Below the pieces are notes generated by a model, which worked only from the letters and a program-made list of their open reading frames with translations, ran no database searches and was not told the DNA's origin. The position numbers and the translations under genes are program-made. Shown here in pieces: positions 52,440-64,000 of a DNA stretch of 64,000 nucleotides. How positions within the stretch are numbered: the first letter of the stretch is position 1; every line of letters starts with the position of its first letter. The stretch comes from Epiperipatus broadwayi (lineage: Eukaryota; Onychophora; Udeonychophora; Euonychophora; Peripatidae), in NCBI GenBank assembly GCA_028023455.1, contig JAQFVV010012495.1, forward strand, positions 3,195,711-3,259,710, written 5' to 3'.

Positions 52440-52800
52440 AAAAAAATTACTGAAAGACGTAATGTCTACATGGGTATGTCTACAATATCAAATCCAATAA
52501 GAGCGTTAAGCGTTCAATCATCGGTTTTATGGACGGTTGAATAGTTGGAAAGGTGAGAAGATTGAAGCCTGTTCATTAAAGTTTGAGGAATTACTATTTT
52601 AATACAAACCGAGAACTGATAGTATATATGTGTGGAGATTGTAATCTGGCCTAACTGACGAATGCTGGTTCTGTACGAAATCCGTATTTTGGTGATCATG
52701 TATCTTTTTCGTATGTGTGTGGCCGTGTGTATCGATTGCTTAAGATTGAGTGGAAGATAAATAAACTGAAAAATCCTGAGTTCAATTCACTCTACTTACA
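52440..52800 (+). repeat. Interspersed 400-bp repeat, diverged full-length type
   Basis: Blocks in order: CTACATGGGTATG, GAAGCCTGTTCATTAAAG, CTGGCCTAACTGACGAATGC, CGTATTTTGGTGATCATGTAT and GTGTGTATCGATTG. It ends with an AATCCTGAGTTCAAT variant. It is more diverged than the copies at 10.8 and 47.4 kb. Confidence 0.65.
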
Positions 52801-52813
52801 TATCAAAGACAAT

Positions 52814-53030
52814 AAGTCTTAGACGATGCTTGTAGTTAGCGGTTAGATATAGAAAAATTATAAATAATACTTTGAAAAAATCAGTAGCGAGTAAAAAAAA
52901 AAGAGAGCAAGAAATAGGAAGATTCGGAGAAGATTGTTGAATTCTTAGACGATGCTTGTACTTAGCGGTTAGTGGCTACAAAAAGGGGGGGGGGCAAAAA
53001 TTGAAAGATTCGGAGAAGATTGTTGAATTG
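52814..53030 (+). repeat. Degenerate tandem duplication
   Basis: CTTAGACGATGCTTGTA-TTAGCGGTTAG occurs at 52819 and 52951. AGATTCGGAGAAGATTGTTG occurs at 52919 and 53009. The first unit is about 134 bp and the second about 88 bp, with a G-run (52986-52994). Confidence 0.7.
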
Positions 53031-53789
53031 ATGTGCAGAAGTCTCTTGCACTGAGTGGTGCTACTGTATGGAGAGTTTTGCCTCTTTTAACAGCTTGAAC
53101 AAACATATATATAAGAAATAGTGATCATGTGATGTTTAGTGGTTTTGTACTACAGATTCTTATTAAAAATTAAACTAGTCTCTGGACTGAAGAACTAATG
53201 ATGATACTAAATGAATACTTCATGGAACAACATTACTAGAATAAATTATAAACAGATTTTAAAGAGCCATTTCATAAATAAACTTACAAATATATCTACT
53301 CTTTTGTATATCAATGCCAATCTATTTGGTCAGAAAAAAGACTTTTTTCAGCAAACTTTCTGTTGTATATATTGTAAATAAATCAAGCATTGACAGGGGG
53401 AAAGACCAAAACATTATATTAAGGGCGTTATTTGATGCTTTTTCAAATCTATCAAGCCAGCTTATCATTTCAAATATTAATTTAGATTAAATACTAATAA
53501 ATTTTTGGATTATATAGAGGCAATTTTAACATTTACAGGCTGTATAGTCATCTAAAATGTTACTAGAAACATCAAAAGAAAACATAATAGGAGTTTCATA
53601 TGTATAACTAAAATATATATCTTCAGTATAAAAACTAGCGTGCTTGCTGATTGTTCAAAGTTCAAGCCCAAAAGCAATTATAATTACAAAATCTTGCATT
53701 CTCAAATCTACCATATCTTTCTGCATGATCTCTTCTCAGTGTGTAGTAAACAGTTCTACTACTATTGCACACATATATAGTTAATTCTA
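53031..53789. other. Non-coding stretch
   Basis: It contains the ACTGTATGGAGAGTTTTGC string shared with 31875. If the gypsy relic to the right once extended further, its later RT part would lie here, but I cannot read it. Confidence 0.4.
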
Positions 53790-55060
53790 CAGTTTTTATT
53801 CACAGTTACATCCACTACATAATGAACTCTTCCAGCTGGTTTTAAAATTACTGCATGGGTGTTGGCCAAGCAGTCTCTTCAACAGGTACAATTACATCTT
53901 TCATTAACTCAATCTTAGAATGTTTTTTTCACTTTACTTTTTAAAGTGAAAGTAACTTTCCATAGACTGCAAACAGTAGGCTGAGCATTATTCATTAATT
54001 CTACATCAACTGGTTGTGTCTTTAGTTCCACTGGATCCAAGATGAACAGCTGTGGAAATTTATCCTGAACTTTAGATTCTAACTGAACTCTCTTTATTTT
54101 TTTCTCCTAATTTCTAACAGTTTGAACAAGTTTAGATCTCTTAAGAATTGGGCTTAAATCTCTTGACATGATGTATAGGGGTAGATTTTTTTATCTTGTG
54201 TTTACATGTTCGAGTACTGTTTCCACCTCTAGAATATCAATCTGGTTTTCATATTCATCAGTAGCTACTAAGTCTGTTTTATTAATAGATATCCTCCTCT
54301 TACAATTTCTAACTGTCCAATCTCTTTTGGAACAAGAAATATACCTATTTCATCATTAATTTCCCATTCTTATTTTTTTGCTCACAAATTTTTACATCCT
54401 GAAAATTATAATTTACATTGCTTTCATTTATCTTCTTAATGTTGGTTTGTCTCTTACAGACACCTCCCTTCAATTTCACAGTCCAATTGTAAATCATTTT
54501 TATTCTTTTCTTGATTACTGGAACAAACTCATGATAAATGTTCTTTAATTCTGCAATTATAACATTTAACATTTTTATACTTACACATTATTTTAACATG
54601 TCTTTGCCACTACAACAATAACAAGTCCAGATATTCTCTGTGCTCTTATACTTTTCAGTCTGTACTTGTGCTCTATTTACCATTATATATATATATAGCT
54701 TCATAAACTTTTTTTTATAGTTTTGACATACGTTAATGCAGTTTCATTTACAAGTATTTGCTAGAGCTTACTGCCACTTATATCCCACAATAATTGATTA
54801 GAAGCATATCTTCCAGTTCAGTTTTAAAGTCATATTCCTTCATGAGCATGCACAATCCCATATGGAAATCTTTTATGTTCTCACATGGTGATTGGATTCT
54901 ATTTTTGAAATGTAGATGTGCTATATGTCTCAATGATTTAGGATTAAAGTATGTGTTTAACTTCTCTATCATCTTTTTATTAAAAAAATTCTCAGAAGGA
55001 TTCAGGTCATATAGTGAAAAATCGTCTGCAGCAACATCTCTGAATCAACAATGTGTTAAA
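53790..55060 (-). pseudogene. Decayed Ty3/gypsy element: gag, knuckle and start of RT
   Basis: In minus-strand order: near 55000-54778 an open gag segment with IEKLNTYFNPK, FKNRIQSPCENIKDF and MLLINYCGI, the pattern of K02A2.6-type gypsy gag. Near 54625-54585 a degraded zinc knuckle (CYCCSGKD, the His lost). Near 54080-53940 DKFPQLF and QPTVCSLW, matching the region just before gypsy RT. Near 53935-53800, in shifted frames, PVEETAWPTPMQ and VILKPAGRVHYVVDVTVNK, the first RT block. Many stops and frameshifts; the protease could not be located and the RT catalytic part is not found. The element is dead. Confidence 0.7.
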
Positions 55061-55340
55061 TAGAGACATAGTTTAGCTATTCCCCACAAAAATTTTATGG
55101 CACTAATGTAGTTAGTTCTTGAGCTACAACTGAAATATGACTGTCAGTATATTTTATCTTAACCTACATGGATCAATGCAATAGAATTAAATTTTGTTCT
55201 AAATTGAATAAGACTGTTTCTGAAATATTTGAAGTGATTCAAACTGTAAATAGTTTAAAATCATGAGTTGCAAAAACATTGTTGAGGGCTTCTAAGATTT
55301 CATGATAGCAAGGAGTATAATTCACAAAGGTATAAATCAC
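55061..55340 (-). repeat. Leader or LTR-adjacent segment of the gypsy relic
   Basis: It lies immediately upstream (minus strand) of the gag remnant and is repeated in diverged form at 30870-31150. Confidence 0.45.
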
Positions 55341-55409
55341 ATTTTCACATGCTTTAAAATTTCCACAATAAACAGTGAAACTATCTTGCTATGTAACACT
55401 CGCATTGCT

Positions 55410-55960
55410 TCATAGATGATTTACCGTCCTTATTCCTTGGTCATGTTCCATCGACGGGCGTAGCTTGATCCGTCCGATGAGATGTGTTTGTCCGGACAAG
55501 GAAAGTGGAAATCGGTAGCATGGTTTCACAAAAAGTCCTCCAGACATGGCACAGAGTTCAGATGATGATTGAGTAAATACTACGGCATTTTTCTGGTATT
55601 GAGGAACCCTCGGCGGTAGACAAAGTTATTCATTTGCCTAGCCAAGCATGGTAGACTCCATCGAATTCATATAATAAAATCACAGCAGGCAACAGCAAAA
55701 TTTCTAAAGTTCTCCACGGAGCAATCTGACAGCCCGCAAGAATACTCTGAATGACTGATCTTTTCCAAAAGGAAAATCTGAATGACTGATCTTTTTCCAA
55801 AAGGAAACTCTGATTGACTTGTTCCAAAAGGAAACTCTGATTGACTGATCTTTTTCAAAAAGGAAAATCTGAATGCCTGATCTTTTGTTCTCCCTTTTAG
55901 TTATACCCTCTCTGTCAGCTACCTTCTATTGTTTGTATGATCTGAGATCTTGATAAGCCT
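55410..55960 (-). other. GC-richer block, candidate LTR of the gypsy relic
   Basis: Clearly richer in G+C than its surroundings. On the minus strand GGGTATAACTAAAAGGGAG (about 55895-55913) looks like a TATA-type core promoter pointing towards the gag remnant. No second copy is present in the window, so LTR identity cannot be confirmed. A promoter or first exon of a host gene is an alternative. Confidence 0.3.
55745..55887. repeat. Minisatellite, unit about 32 bp, 4.5 copies
   Basis: Units of the form CTGAATGACTGATC-TTTTTCCAAAAGGAAA. The third copy lacks about 6 bp. It lies inside the GC-richer block. Confidence 0.9.
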
Positions 55961-57640
55961 CCCCATGCTCCTTTGTTTCAAAGTAACACCTTCTAAAAAT
56001 AACTTTTACTTTTTTACTCTAAATTTCTTTCTTTAAACTTTGGGATTTTATTAATAAAAAAAAAAAAAAAGAGAAGGCCATCTTTAATTTGACTTGAATG
56101 GGCTTAACTAATTAAAAATATACATTCTTTTAGAAAATGTTGGTGGGCTTATCTCAAAATCAAATCATACTAAATATTTGAACAAGATTTAAAAGTAAAC
56201 TACATTCTTATTTCTTTTAATACAATAAGCGTTTTATTTCAGCAGAATTTTGCATTAACTCATATATATATGCTTGACGTATATATATATGTTTGACTAA
56301 ACGGTTTTCACAAGTAATATTTTTAACAGCAATTTAATGTTACAATGGAATTTATTTAAAAGAACAAGCAAATACAAATTTAATAAACGTAATTAATTTT
56401 AGCTGTAATGCAAAACCCTGCTGATATTGGCCTATAAACTTAATTTAGGTTTACAATATTAATCAAGTTTATAGGAAGATGTGAAGCATGGATTGGACTT
56501 CAGATCCATTGCTTCACTATTAATTTAGGATGGCAATTCACTCATCCTTGCATGAAATAGATGATGGGATGGTGGTTATAATAATACTAAGAAATCACTA
56601 AATACTATGAAATCAATATTTATTTATGGCCTTTAAACATTTAAACAGCTCATTAATTAAAACGTTGATGATGATGATGATAATGATAACGATAATGATA
56701 ATGGTTTCAACCACAGCTTTAGGACTAAGCTTAATCATAAAAGCTAATTTTTATAAAGAAATTCATAATTATTGTTCATCTTAGCATATTTAATCATATC
56801 TTAAACAACTAATATTCAACCATTGATGATGAATGATCACACTTGATAAAGACTACTCTTAATGAAATATATACACCTTGTTTAATAACATAAACTAATA
56901 TTTATTACTGCATTTCTAACATATACATAAAAATTTCTATATTTACATGAAAATTTATATTAACAATAACAACAATAATCATAATCGACTGTTTTAAAAT
57001 CATAACATTAAATTTTAAATTCTTCCCCTTTTCCCATAAATGTATTTCAAAAGTATATTGTATTAAATTGGGTAACCGATTTGTTAAAATGTTCCATCCA
57101 CAAGAAAGGTATTTCATAAAAAAAAAATATTCACTCATTGGCACATATACTTCATAAATCTAACATGTAAGTAGAATGACAAAATAACTGTTAGTAAAAT
57201 TGGAAAGAGCAAAATTTAGAAACAAGTTTTAAATTATTTTCTCTTCCTCTTTTCTAAGCGCTGAAATGCTATATTTCCTAAACAAAATAATCTAATATTT
57301 TAATACCACTTATTACTTCACATTCACTAGCAATTATACACATATAAAAATATTATTATGTATGTGTGTGTTTTATCCCCATAATAACAAAAATATTATT
57401 TAAAACCAAAATAATAATACAAAAATTATTTTACACATTAATATTTCATAACTATAAATTAATAAACAAATAATCTTGATACATTCGGAATCATTTATGA
57501 AGCTCAAAGTTATTATTAGTAAGAAATTCTTGGTTTTAATCGATCTGAATTGTCTTTAAAAGTTCTTTAAATAAAATATACCACTTTATTACTAAATTTT
57601 TTATTAGGACTCTGATATCATAAAGAAAATAGATATAAAA
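55961..57640. other. Non-coding stretch with a GATGAT microsatellite
   Basis: GATGAT/GATAAT units lie at about 56666-56702. No gene seen elsewhere; short frames show no known similarity. Confidence 0.5.
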
Positions 57641-57652
57641 AATCATATTACC

Positions 57653-57830
57653 GATCCTTTGTTTTGTGTCGAACCTCCAATGAGTCAAACTTGTCTTGTA
57701 TAATGTCTATATTTCTGCAGCTACCATTTTTTTTTACTTTGGAACAATCTCTTTCTTGAGGTGTATAACTATTTGATGATGATGATTCTATTGAGGTTAT
57801 TTGCTTTAGTGGACAATTTGGAAATCATTA
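57653..57830 (-). other. Possible exon fragment, minus strand
   Basis: About 57 open codons on the minus strand with mixed composition (CPLKQITSIESSSSNS, then VKKNGSCRN, then SLEVRHKTK). They end at a plausible splice donor (GATCG|GTAATA near 57655). The frame is closed upstream by stops, and I see no clear acceptor or homologue. It may be a chance frame in slightly less AT-rich DNA. Confidence 0.15.
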
Positions 57831-60800
57831 TATTAATTTTTCTTCTCTTTCCATCAAGCATGATTCCTTTAGTGGATGAAATACAGCAGTTGTTTTCACG
57901 TTTATAAATTTCCTGGAGTTTAAACTCAGTTACTGGAACAATTAATTGGACTTGATGATTTAATATTTATCAGTAGATTAATTCATCTTTCTGATCTCTT
58001 TCGAATGCAGGTGAATGTTTTCTTCTTTCCAGCTAAAAACATCTTATTTCTCTGGTCAGTTGAAAGGTGTAGAATATTATTTTTCAGACAAGACATCTTT
58101 TCCTTCCTATATGATCTGCGGCTATGCGCGACGGTCAAGTAAAAGATGAGACATATATATATAATTTTTCTACCCCGTCATTCTTATATTTTCAACATTC
58201 AAAACTTGATATAAAAAAAATGATTAAAAAAAAATTATCTAGCAGAACTAAAAATGTTTGTCTGCTTTAGTTTCAATAATTTTTAAAAAGTCTCTCTCAC
58301 AATATATTATAGTCATAATAATCTAATAGCCCAACTGATTTTCCAGACTGCTTTTATATCCGATTTTTGAGTCAACTCACCCAATTAGAGTGATAGTGTG
58401 AATTGCTATTTTTGACCAACTCAAAAAATCACACACCTGGTTTTCAGACACTTTTGTCTTAAAAAAAATAGACTTAATCCTTTTTCCTTTTTCATGTATA
58501 TCTGTAATATCTAAAATTGGAGTTTTTTTCCTTTAATCTTAAGATGAGACAATTTCAAAATTAGAGTTCCCACCAAGTTTAAGCTCCAAAATGACAAACA
58601 ATCATTTACAAAAACAAAATTGCTACAAAAATAGATATCTGATTCAACAGATTTTATCCCTTAACATAAAATTGTAAAAAAAATAATTTGACAGATTTAA
58701 TCCTTCTTCCTTGCAATATTTAATAAATGTAAATTTCTGTATGTAATGTACACACATACTTTATCATTTCAAATCATTCATAAACTGTCCATTAAAATAA
58801 CATGAATGCTAGTTTAGAAATTATAACCCTAATATTTAAAATTAAATCTGTAACTTTTTCAATTCCCACTTACAATTATAGAAAAGCAAAAATAGAAGTA
58901 TAGAATAAGATATTAAAATTGATCAAGCATAGGTTAGTTTTAAAGAAAGTTAAAATGTTGAATATTTGAAATATAAAACAATTAAATAGTTTACACATAC
59001 ATTGCCTATATGTGCAACTTTGCTTTTTAACAGAAAAAATCAAATATTAAATAATTAAATGTGTGGACCATTCTGTTTGAGTTTTATTAACACACAAACA
59101 AATAAAGAATATAATTGTTGACCCACTCTCTTTCTGTCTAAAGCTTTTAAAACTGGATCTTGTAGGGTTTAAACTTGGATGCCCTACAGCTTCCTTTATT
59201 GTTATATAAAAATGTGATGATGATTTTGGTTTTACATTTTCTTACATGCACATTACTGTAAATTTAGCTAATGACTAAATTGTAATGGCACAATATATAT
59301 ATAACCTATTAAAACAATACCATATTTTTAAAAGAGAAAAAAACCCTATATAAATGTATATAATATAATTTTCAATTCATTTATCATCAACCCAATGATT
59401 AGTTAAATTAATTGATGTTTTATAGATATTCATACAATTACTGTATTTTTATTGTAATAAATGTAATTGGTTTCATATGTCTTTCTTCTATTAAGTTTTT
59501 AAATATATGTTAAAGGTTTTATATTTTTTAAACAATCTATTTTATGTCCTTATTTTAAAAAATGAATATAAAATATTATAATTTGTAATTGATTTCAATT
59601 CTGTCTTAAAATAAATTGCCATAAAAATTAAATGAGTAATATCGTTAGACAGTATCTGTGATTATTTCACACTTTGAAATCTGCATCAACTTAGATTCAA
59701 GTCTTGCATCCAAATCGAACTAAAAATTGTGGTTGTAAACCATAAAATGATTATACTAGAGAGATTATGTTTGCATAATTTATGTTAAACTTTGTGTGGG
59801 TAATTAATTTAACTATTATTTACAGCATGCTTTAATACATAATGGATAAAATTATTTGTAAATAATTAATATTTAAGACATTAATAAATTTGTAATTGAT
59901 TTTAATTTTTTAAAAAATAATTTGATGCAAAATCTGACTCTGTAATAATGTTACACTGGATCCATATTAATTTATTTTCAAATCTCTGTGACTTTGAAAT
60001 TAATGATTGGGGTTTATACATTGCATGAATAACAAGTTATTATGGCCACAGCCAGCTGAAGTGGTGTTATATGACTATGAAATGATACTATTTTTGAGTT
60101 ATATCTTGATAATTTTAATGTTAATATCAATGCTTGGTAAGTTTAGTATTAGTTATTTAATTGACTATAATATTAAACTTGATTTTATATATATATATAT
60201 TGTGAGGATACATTAAACTGACCAAAGAAAAATCACCATTCATACATACATCATGAAGACTAAATCTACAAACACAATCAAAGGCTTATATATTGATTAT
60301 AAGTTATTATGTTTGTGTAAAATTGTCAGTCAAAATTATATTATTGACAATACTAATTTATATATACCATATGCTTAAATGCAAGCAAAAATAAAGAAAT
60401 TATTAATGTTAAATTGTTCTATTATTATTATTAATCCAGCTTAAAATGATAAAAAGATCAAAGTGACTTTAACAATGAAAGCAAAGAGTGAACTTGAAAC
60501 TCTATATAACACTTTTGTTCTTTTTAAGAAAAAAAAAGTCAAGAAAAGATATTTGGCAAATTCTCAATTTATTTGTCATATTAACTATCCTTATTATTGA
60601 AGTTCATAATTACGATTGCAATTTGGGGAAGTTGATTAAAGAACCCAACTTAATTCTATAAAGCTTATATTTTTAATATGAGTTAGAAAAGAACAAAGAA
60701 TACATGGCTAAGAAGTAATAAAACATCGTGAGGGATGGAGATGCTAGTCATACAAACATGATTTCAGATATGATTATCATTTCAAATTAACACCATGACA

Positions 60801-62246
60801 ACCATGATAATAAAAGATCTACAACATGCTACAATCAAGCAAAGAAATGCTTACAGCATAGGAAAGATAGTTTATAAAAGAGTCTGAGTCACCAACAAGA
60901 AGACCCAAATGGCAACTAAAGACTATCTGATGGACTACCATTCAGTTCATGCAAAAAAACTTTCCTAAGAGCAAAGATATTCACAGCTTTCATAATGTGG
61001 ATTACAAGACTTTGAACTATGGCTAGATTATGCTGGATTAACATCTCAAATTATATTTATATATTTTTTTCTTATTTTGTTTGTTAAATTGGTTTCTTTC
61101 TTTTAAAACAGAATCGATTCATCCAACCATCAATTATTCTAGAGGGAGGGGAACTATTAATTCTATTCTTTTTTTTCCATTTAATAATAAAATTTAGGAG
61201 CAGTCTCCCAACTTGTTTGAGAATTGGTATATCAGTCTACTGACTTGAAAAGTGAGACTTTAATCTTATTCAATATTAAGCACTCACACTTTGACAGTTA
61301 CAATATTTTTTGTGGTCAATGTTTGTGTTTAATTATCTATTATATTTGTTATTTGGAATGTATGACTAACCCTTGAATGATTGGTCTATCCTATCATAGG
61401 TCTATATAACACCAGAATAGGAGGGGGATCAGGATCTATAAGAAATTCTCAACAGATCTCAAAATATAGACAGGTAGGGTAGAAATTAATGACCAAATGA
61501 TTTCATGGAATTTTAGTCATCAAAGAGTTAATTGCTGAAATATAGTTTCAAATTGTCTTCAATGTAAATTTGAGTTTGTTAAATTGGAATGGGGAATGAC
61601 CATCCTTTATAGGGATTCAGGGTTAATAAATGGTTAATGGATACAAACGAAGGATGATTATACCCATACAATCATTAAACATTAAATACATACACTACTT
61701 TCTTATAAAGAATTATAAATAGCATTCATCATCAAAATTATTTTTTTAAATATTAAATCAAATTAGTTGTTTGTTGTTTGATTTTTCTATTTTTCAATCA
61801 ATCACATGTACTCATATCCAATGCACATATCAGATATGGAATATTCATACCTTGAAATAGAGTACATATACATTCTCCCTGAATTTGAATTCTGTGGCAT
61901 AATGAGAATCAAGAGAGGTGAAGTAAGGGATGTTGTGCAAGTGTGAATCCCATGCCATTCAATCATTAATCTTCATGGAACCACTTCCTAAAACTTGGAT
62001 AAATCATCATATAACTGACTAGCCATATCATGTGTAATGCCCTTACATTAAGACCAAGTGAGCAACCATAGTTAAATGGTTGCAGTTTCAAAACCATGAG
62101 TTGTAGAGCATGAATCATATATATATATATATTCCACCCCATTATATCTAACACAGTCAATTGTTGGGCATGATCATGTATACACTTCACATGTAATCTG
62201 ATTGTCCCGTTATAATATACATAATATTTAACCATTAAAAATAGTA
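57831..62246. other. Long non-coding AT-rich stretch
   Basis: About 4.4 kb without a recognisable gene, transposon protein or tRNA. Loose direct similarity between 59575-59640 and 59865-59930 (TTTGTAATTGATTT) hints at an old duplication. Confidence 0.5.
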
Positions 62247-62318
62247 AACACTTAGACAATCCCAACATAGGTAACAATCAAAAATCTCAAACTGTTATGT
62301 TGGGATTGTCTAAGTGTT
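62247..62318. repeat. Perfect 23-bp-arm inverted repeat
   Basis: 62247-62269 is the exact reverse complement of 62296-62318, with a 26-bp centre. Weaker pairing continues outward (AACCATTA near 62230 with TAATGGTTA near 62329), so the decayed structure may span about 62205-62350. Confidence 0.85.
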
Positions 62319-62350
62319 GACCGGTTGCTAATGGTTACTTATAAACCCAT

Positions 62351-63726
62351 TTAGCCTTGAGCATTATTACACTTAATATATAATATTTATATGGCTGGTT
62401 CATGAAAAATATATAATATATAATTTATAAATGCATTAGCTGTATAGTTTAAAATAATAATGAATATGATTGAGTCAAAAGTTATGCTTTCTGAATTAAT
62501 TCCCAGATTAATAAAAAAAAAAAAAAAAAGCAATAAAAATTGTTGTGTTTAGCCTATTACTTAGATGTTTGAATGATTGAATCTTCTAAAAAACTAAACT
62601 TACGATTAATTTTCATAATTTTCTTTTTGTTTTTTTAGATTTTGCAAACAAACAAGTTAATAATAAAAAGCCATATTTAAAAGATTTATGCTTTGTTTGG
62701 TTGCGAATAAACGATTCCTTTTTCCTCAACATCATGTTAATAAACTTTTTGAACAAAAAATATCAAAAATCTTATGGCAGTCTGAATAATTTAATTATTT
62801 TTAGCATCGAGAATAATAACTTCACATTCAGAGAATGTGTGCTATAATAATTTTTAACAAACATGTAGTTGTATATTTGTTTAATCAGTTAAATTAAAAT
62901 AAAAAAGACATTTCAAATTATTAAATTTAATGAAAAATGAAAATTACGTTGTAAACAACTTTTTTTATTGTTGTTTTGAAAGAAAAACAAACATTTTATT
63001 TAATACACTATTATAATACAGCAATGATATATTTATTACATACTGACTGTAGAAATCCTTTGGCCAGAAATAGGTTATATTTACGTAGATAATACAAATG
63101 CTTAAGATAAGTTTGCACAGTAGTGACTGTTTATGTCATAAGCTCTGCAGTACTGCAGCGCCCCTATAAAAATTATTATATATGTACTTGAAAATATCAA
63201 TAATATAACTATCATTCGATATGTTGTATAATTATTATAATGTAAACAATTTTAAAAAAGAATTATTTTAAGCAATACTTGAGATTCTATTCAAAGGCTA
63301 TGGCAGTGCCAGAAATACCATGTTTGGCGAATTTCAGCAAATTTCACTGATATTCATTTTCTTTTACCAATACGTGTATTTAGTGCGATTGGAGCTGTTT
63401 GCTGCCATGGCTCAATAATTATCTGAGCATAGTATATTTATCTATTCTGATTTATCTTCGGTGAGTAAATTTTTATTTAGGATGAACAAAAAAATATTCG
63501 GTCTTTTTTTTTTCCAATTAACATTTATAAATTAATATATAAATATCTATTACAAAAAAATTTAATAAAATAATAAAAAAAATTGTTTTAAATATTTATC
63601 ATCCTGATGAATGTTAGTGTTGAATATATATATATTAAAATGATATTTTCCCAATTGTCATTACAATTTGAAACCCACCACCCAACTTACAGGACATTTT
63701 ACTATGTATACCCTATTTTGGTTTAA
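62351..63726. other. Non-coding AT-rich stretch
   Basis: Nothing recognisable. Confidence 0.5.
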
Positions 63727-63997
63727 TTTTGTAAACTAATAATGTGAATCATGTAATCTGTTTGAATTATTGCTTGATCTTTGATGTGATTATCAAATAT
63801 GTTCACCTTGCAAATTTTATTTATTATACCTTAATTATGGAATAATATATGTTTCTAATGATGCTCCACCTTTTGTTATATCCTATATACTGAAGCTCAC
63901 CATTTTTGTCATTTCTGTAACCCAATAATGTAAATAATGTAATTCTATTGTATTTATTGATCAATCTTTGGTGAGGTTGTCCAAAACGTTCACCATA
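63727..63997 (+). repeat. Direct repeat, unit about 190 bp, at window end
   Basis: 63727-63809 and 63917-63997 align with mismatches: TGTAA-C-AATAATGT, ATGTAAT, TTGATC, ATCTTTG-TG and GTTCACC. The second copy runs to the edge. Two tandem copies of a dispersed repeat tail are likely. Confidence 0.6.
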
Positions 63998-64000
63998 CAA

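Noticed and set aside
54794-55063. Plus-strand 89-codon frame
   Set aside because: Antisense to the gypsy gag remnant, which explains its openness.
55630-55858. Repetitive protein with SEFPFG units
   Set aside because: Product of the 32-bp minisatellite read in one frame; no evidence of a gene.
61966-62277. 103-codon minus-strand frame
   Set aside because: No recognisable motif, and it runs into the arm of the inverted repeat at 62247.

Overview
The window is very AT-rich eukaryotic DNA, almost certainly from an invertebrate animal. It contains no recognisable intact host gene. It carries instead a typical metazoan repeat load: two non-LTR (LINE) groups with apurinic-type endonucleases, jockey/CR1-type LINE tails, RTE-type LINEs, Penelope-like elements (PLEs) with GIY-YIG endonuclease, a Ty3/gypsy relic, a mariner relic, tRNA-derived SINEs and many fold-back repeats. 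I cannot name the species. A run of exactly 500 N (2306-2805) marks a scaffold gap.

Layout. 0-9.8 kb: low-complexity DNA, an inverted repeat, a minus-strand PLE (RT plus GIY-YIG) cut by the gap, a 5'-truncated Tx1-like LINE on the minus strand (2.8-5.8 kb), a perfect 91-bp-arm palindrome (6858-7072) and two PLE fragments with hammerhead-like motifs. 10.8-12.1 kb: a 400-bp interspersed repeat and a tandem pair of tRNA-like SINE units. 12.4-27.0 kb: the standout region, five (TAA)n arrays separated by four LINE insertions. Two are near-identical, nearly full-length Tx1-like elements on the plus strand (A 12881-18260, B 19955-25316). Two are 5'-truncated jockey/CR1-like tails on the minus strand (C, D).

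27-36.7 kb: mostly unannotatable DNA with a mariner relic, fold-back repeats and SINE pieces. 36.7-45.6 kb: three RTE-type LINE copies head-to-tail with decreasing decay. The youngest is split by a 5'-truncated Tx1-like LINE flanked by a 13-bp target-site duplication. 45.6-53 kb: tRNA-derived SINEs, two with clean target-site duplications, and two composite fold-back repeats. 53.8-56 kb: a decayed Ty3/gypsy element on the minus strand and a GC-richer block that may be its LTR. 56-64 kb: mostly featureless AT-rich DNA.

Main biological reading. Elements A and B look like a recently active Tx1-clade LINE family that sits in TAA microsatellites. The ORF1 protein carries a CCHC zinc knuckle and an AT-hook-like motif that could help it find A/T-rich targets. 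Microsatellite targeting is known in the Tx1 clade (Kibi, Koshi), and TAA targeting is known for Dong of the R4 clade. I am not aware of an endonuclease-type Tx1 family specific for TAA, so this is the best candidate for something new. No copy is intact: most of the ORF breaks in A and B lie in A-homopolymers and could be real decay or base-calling error.
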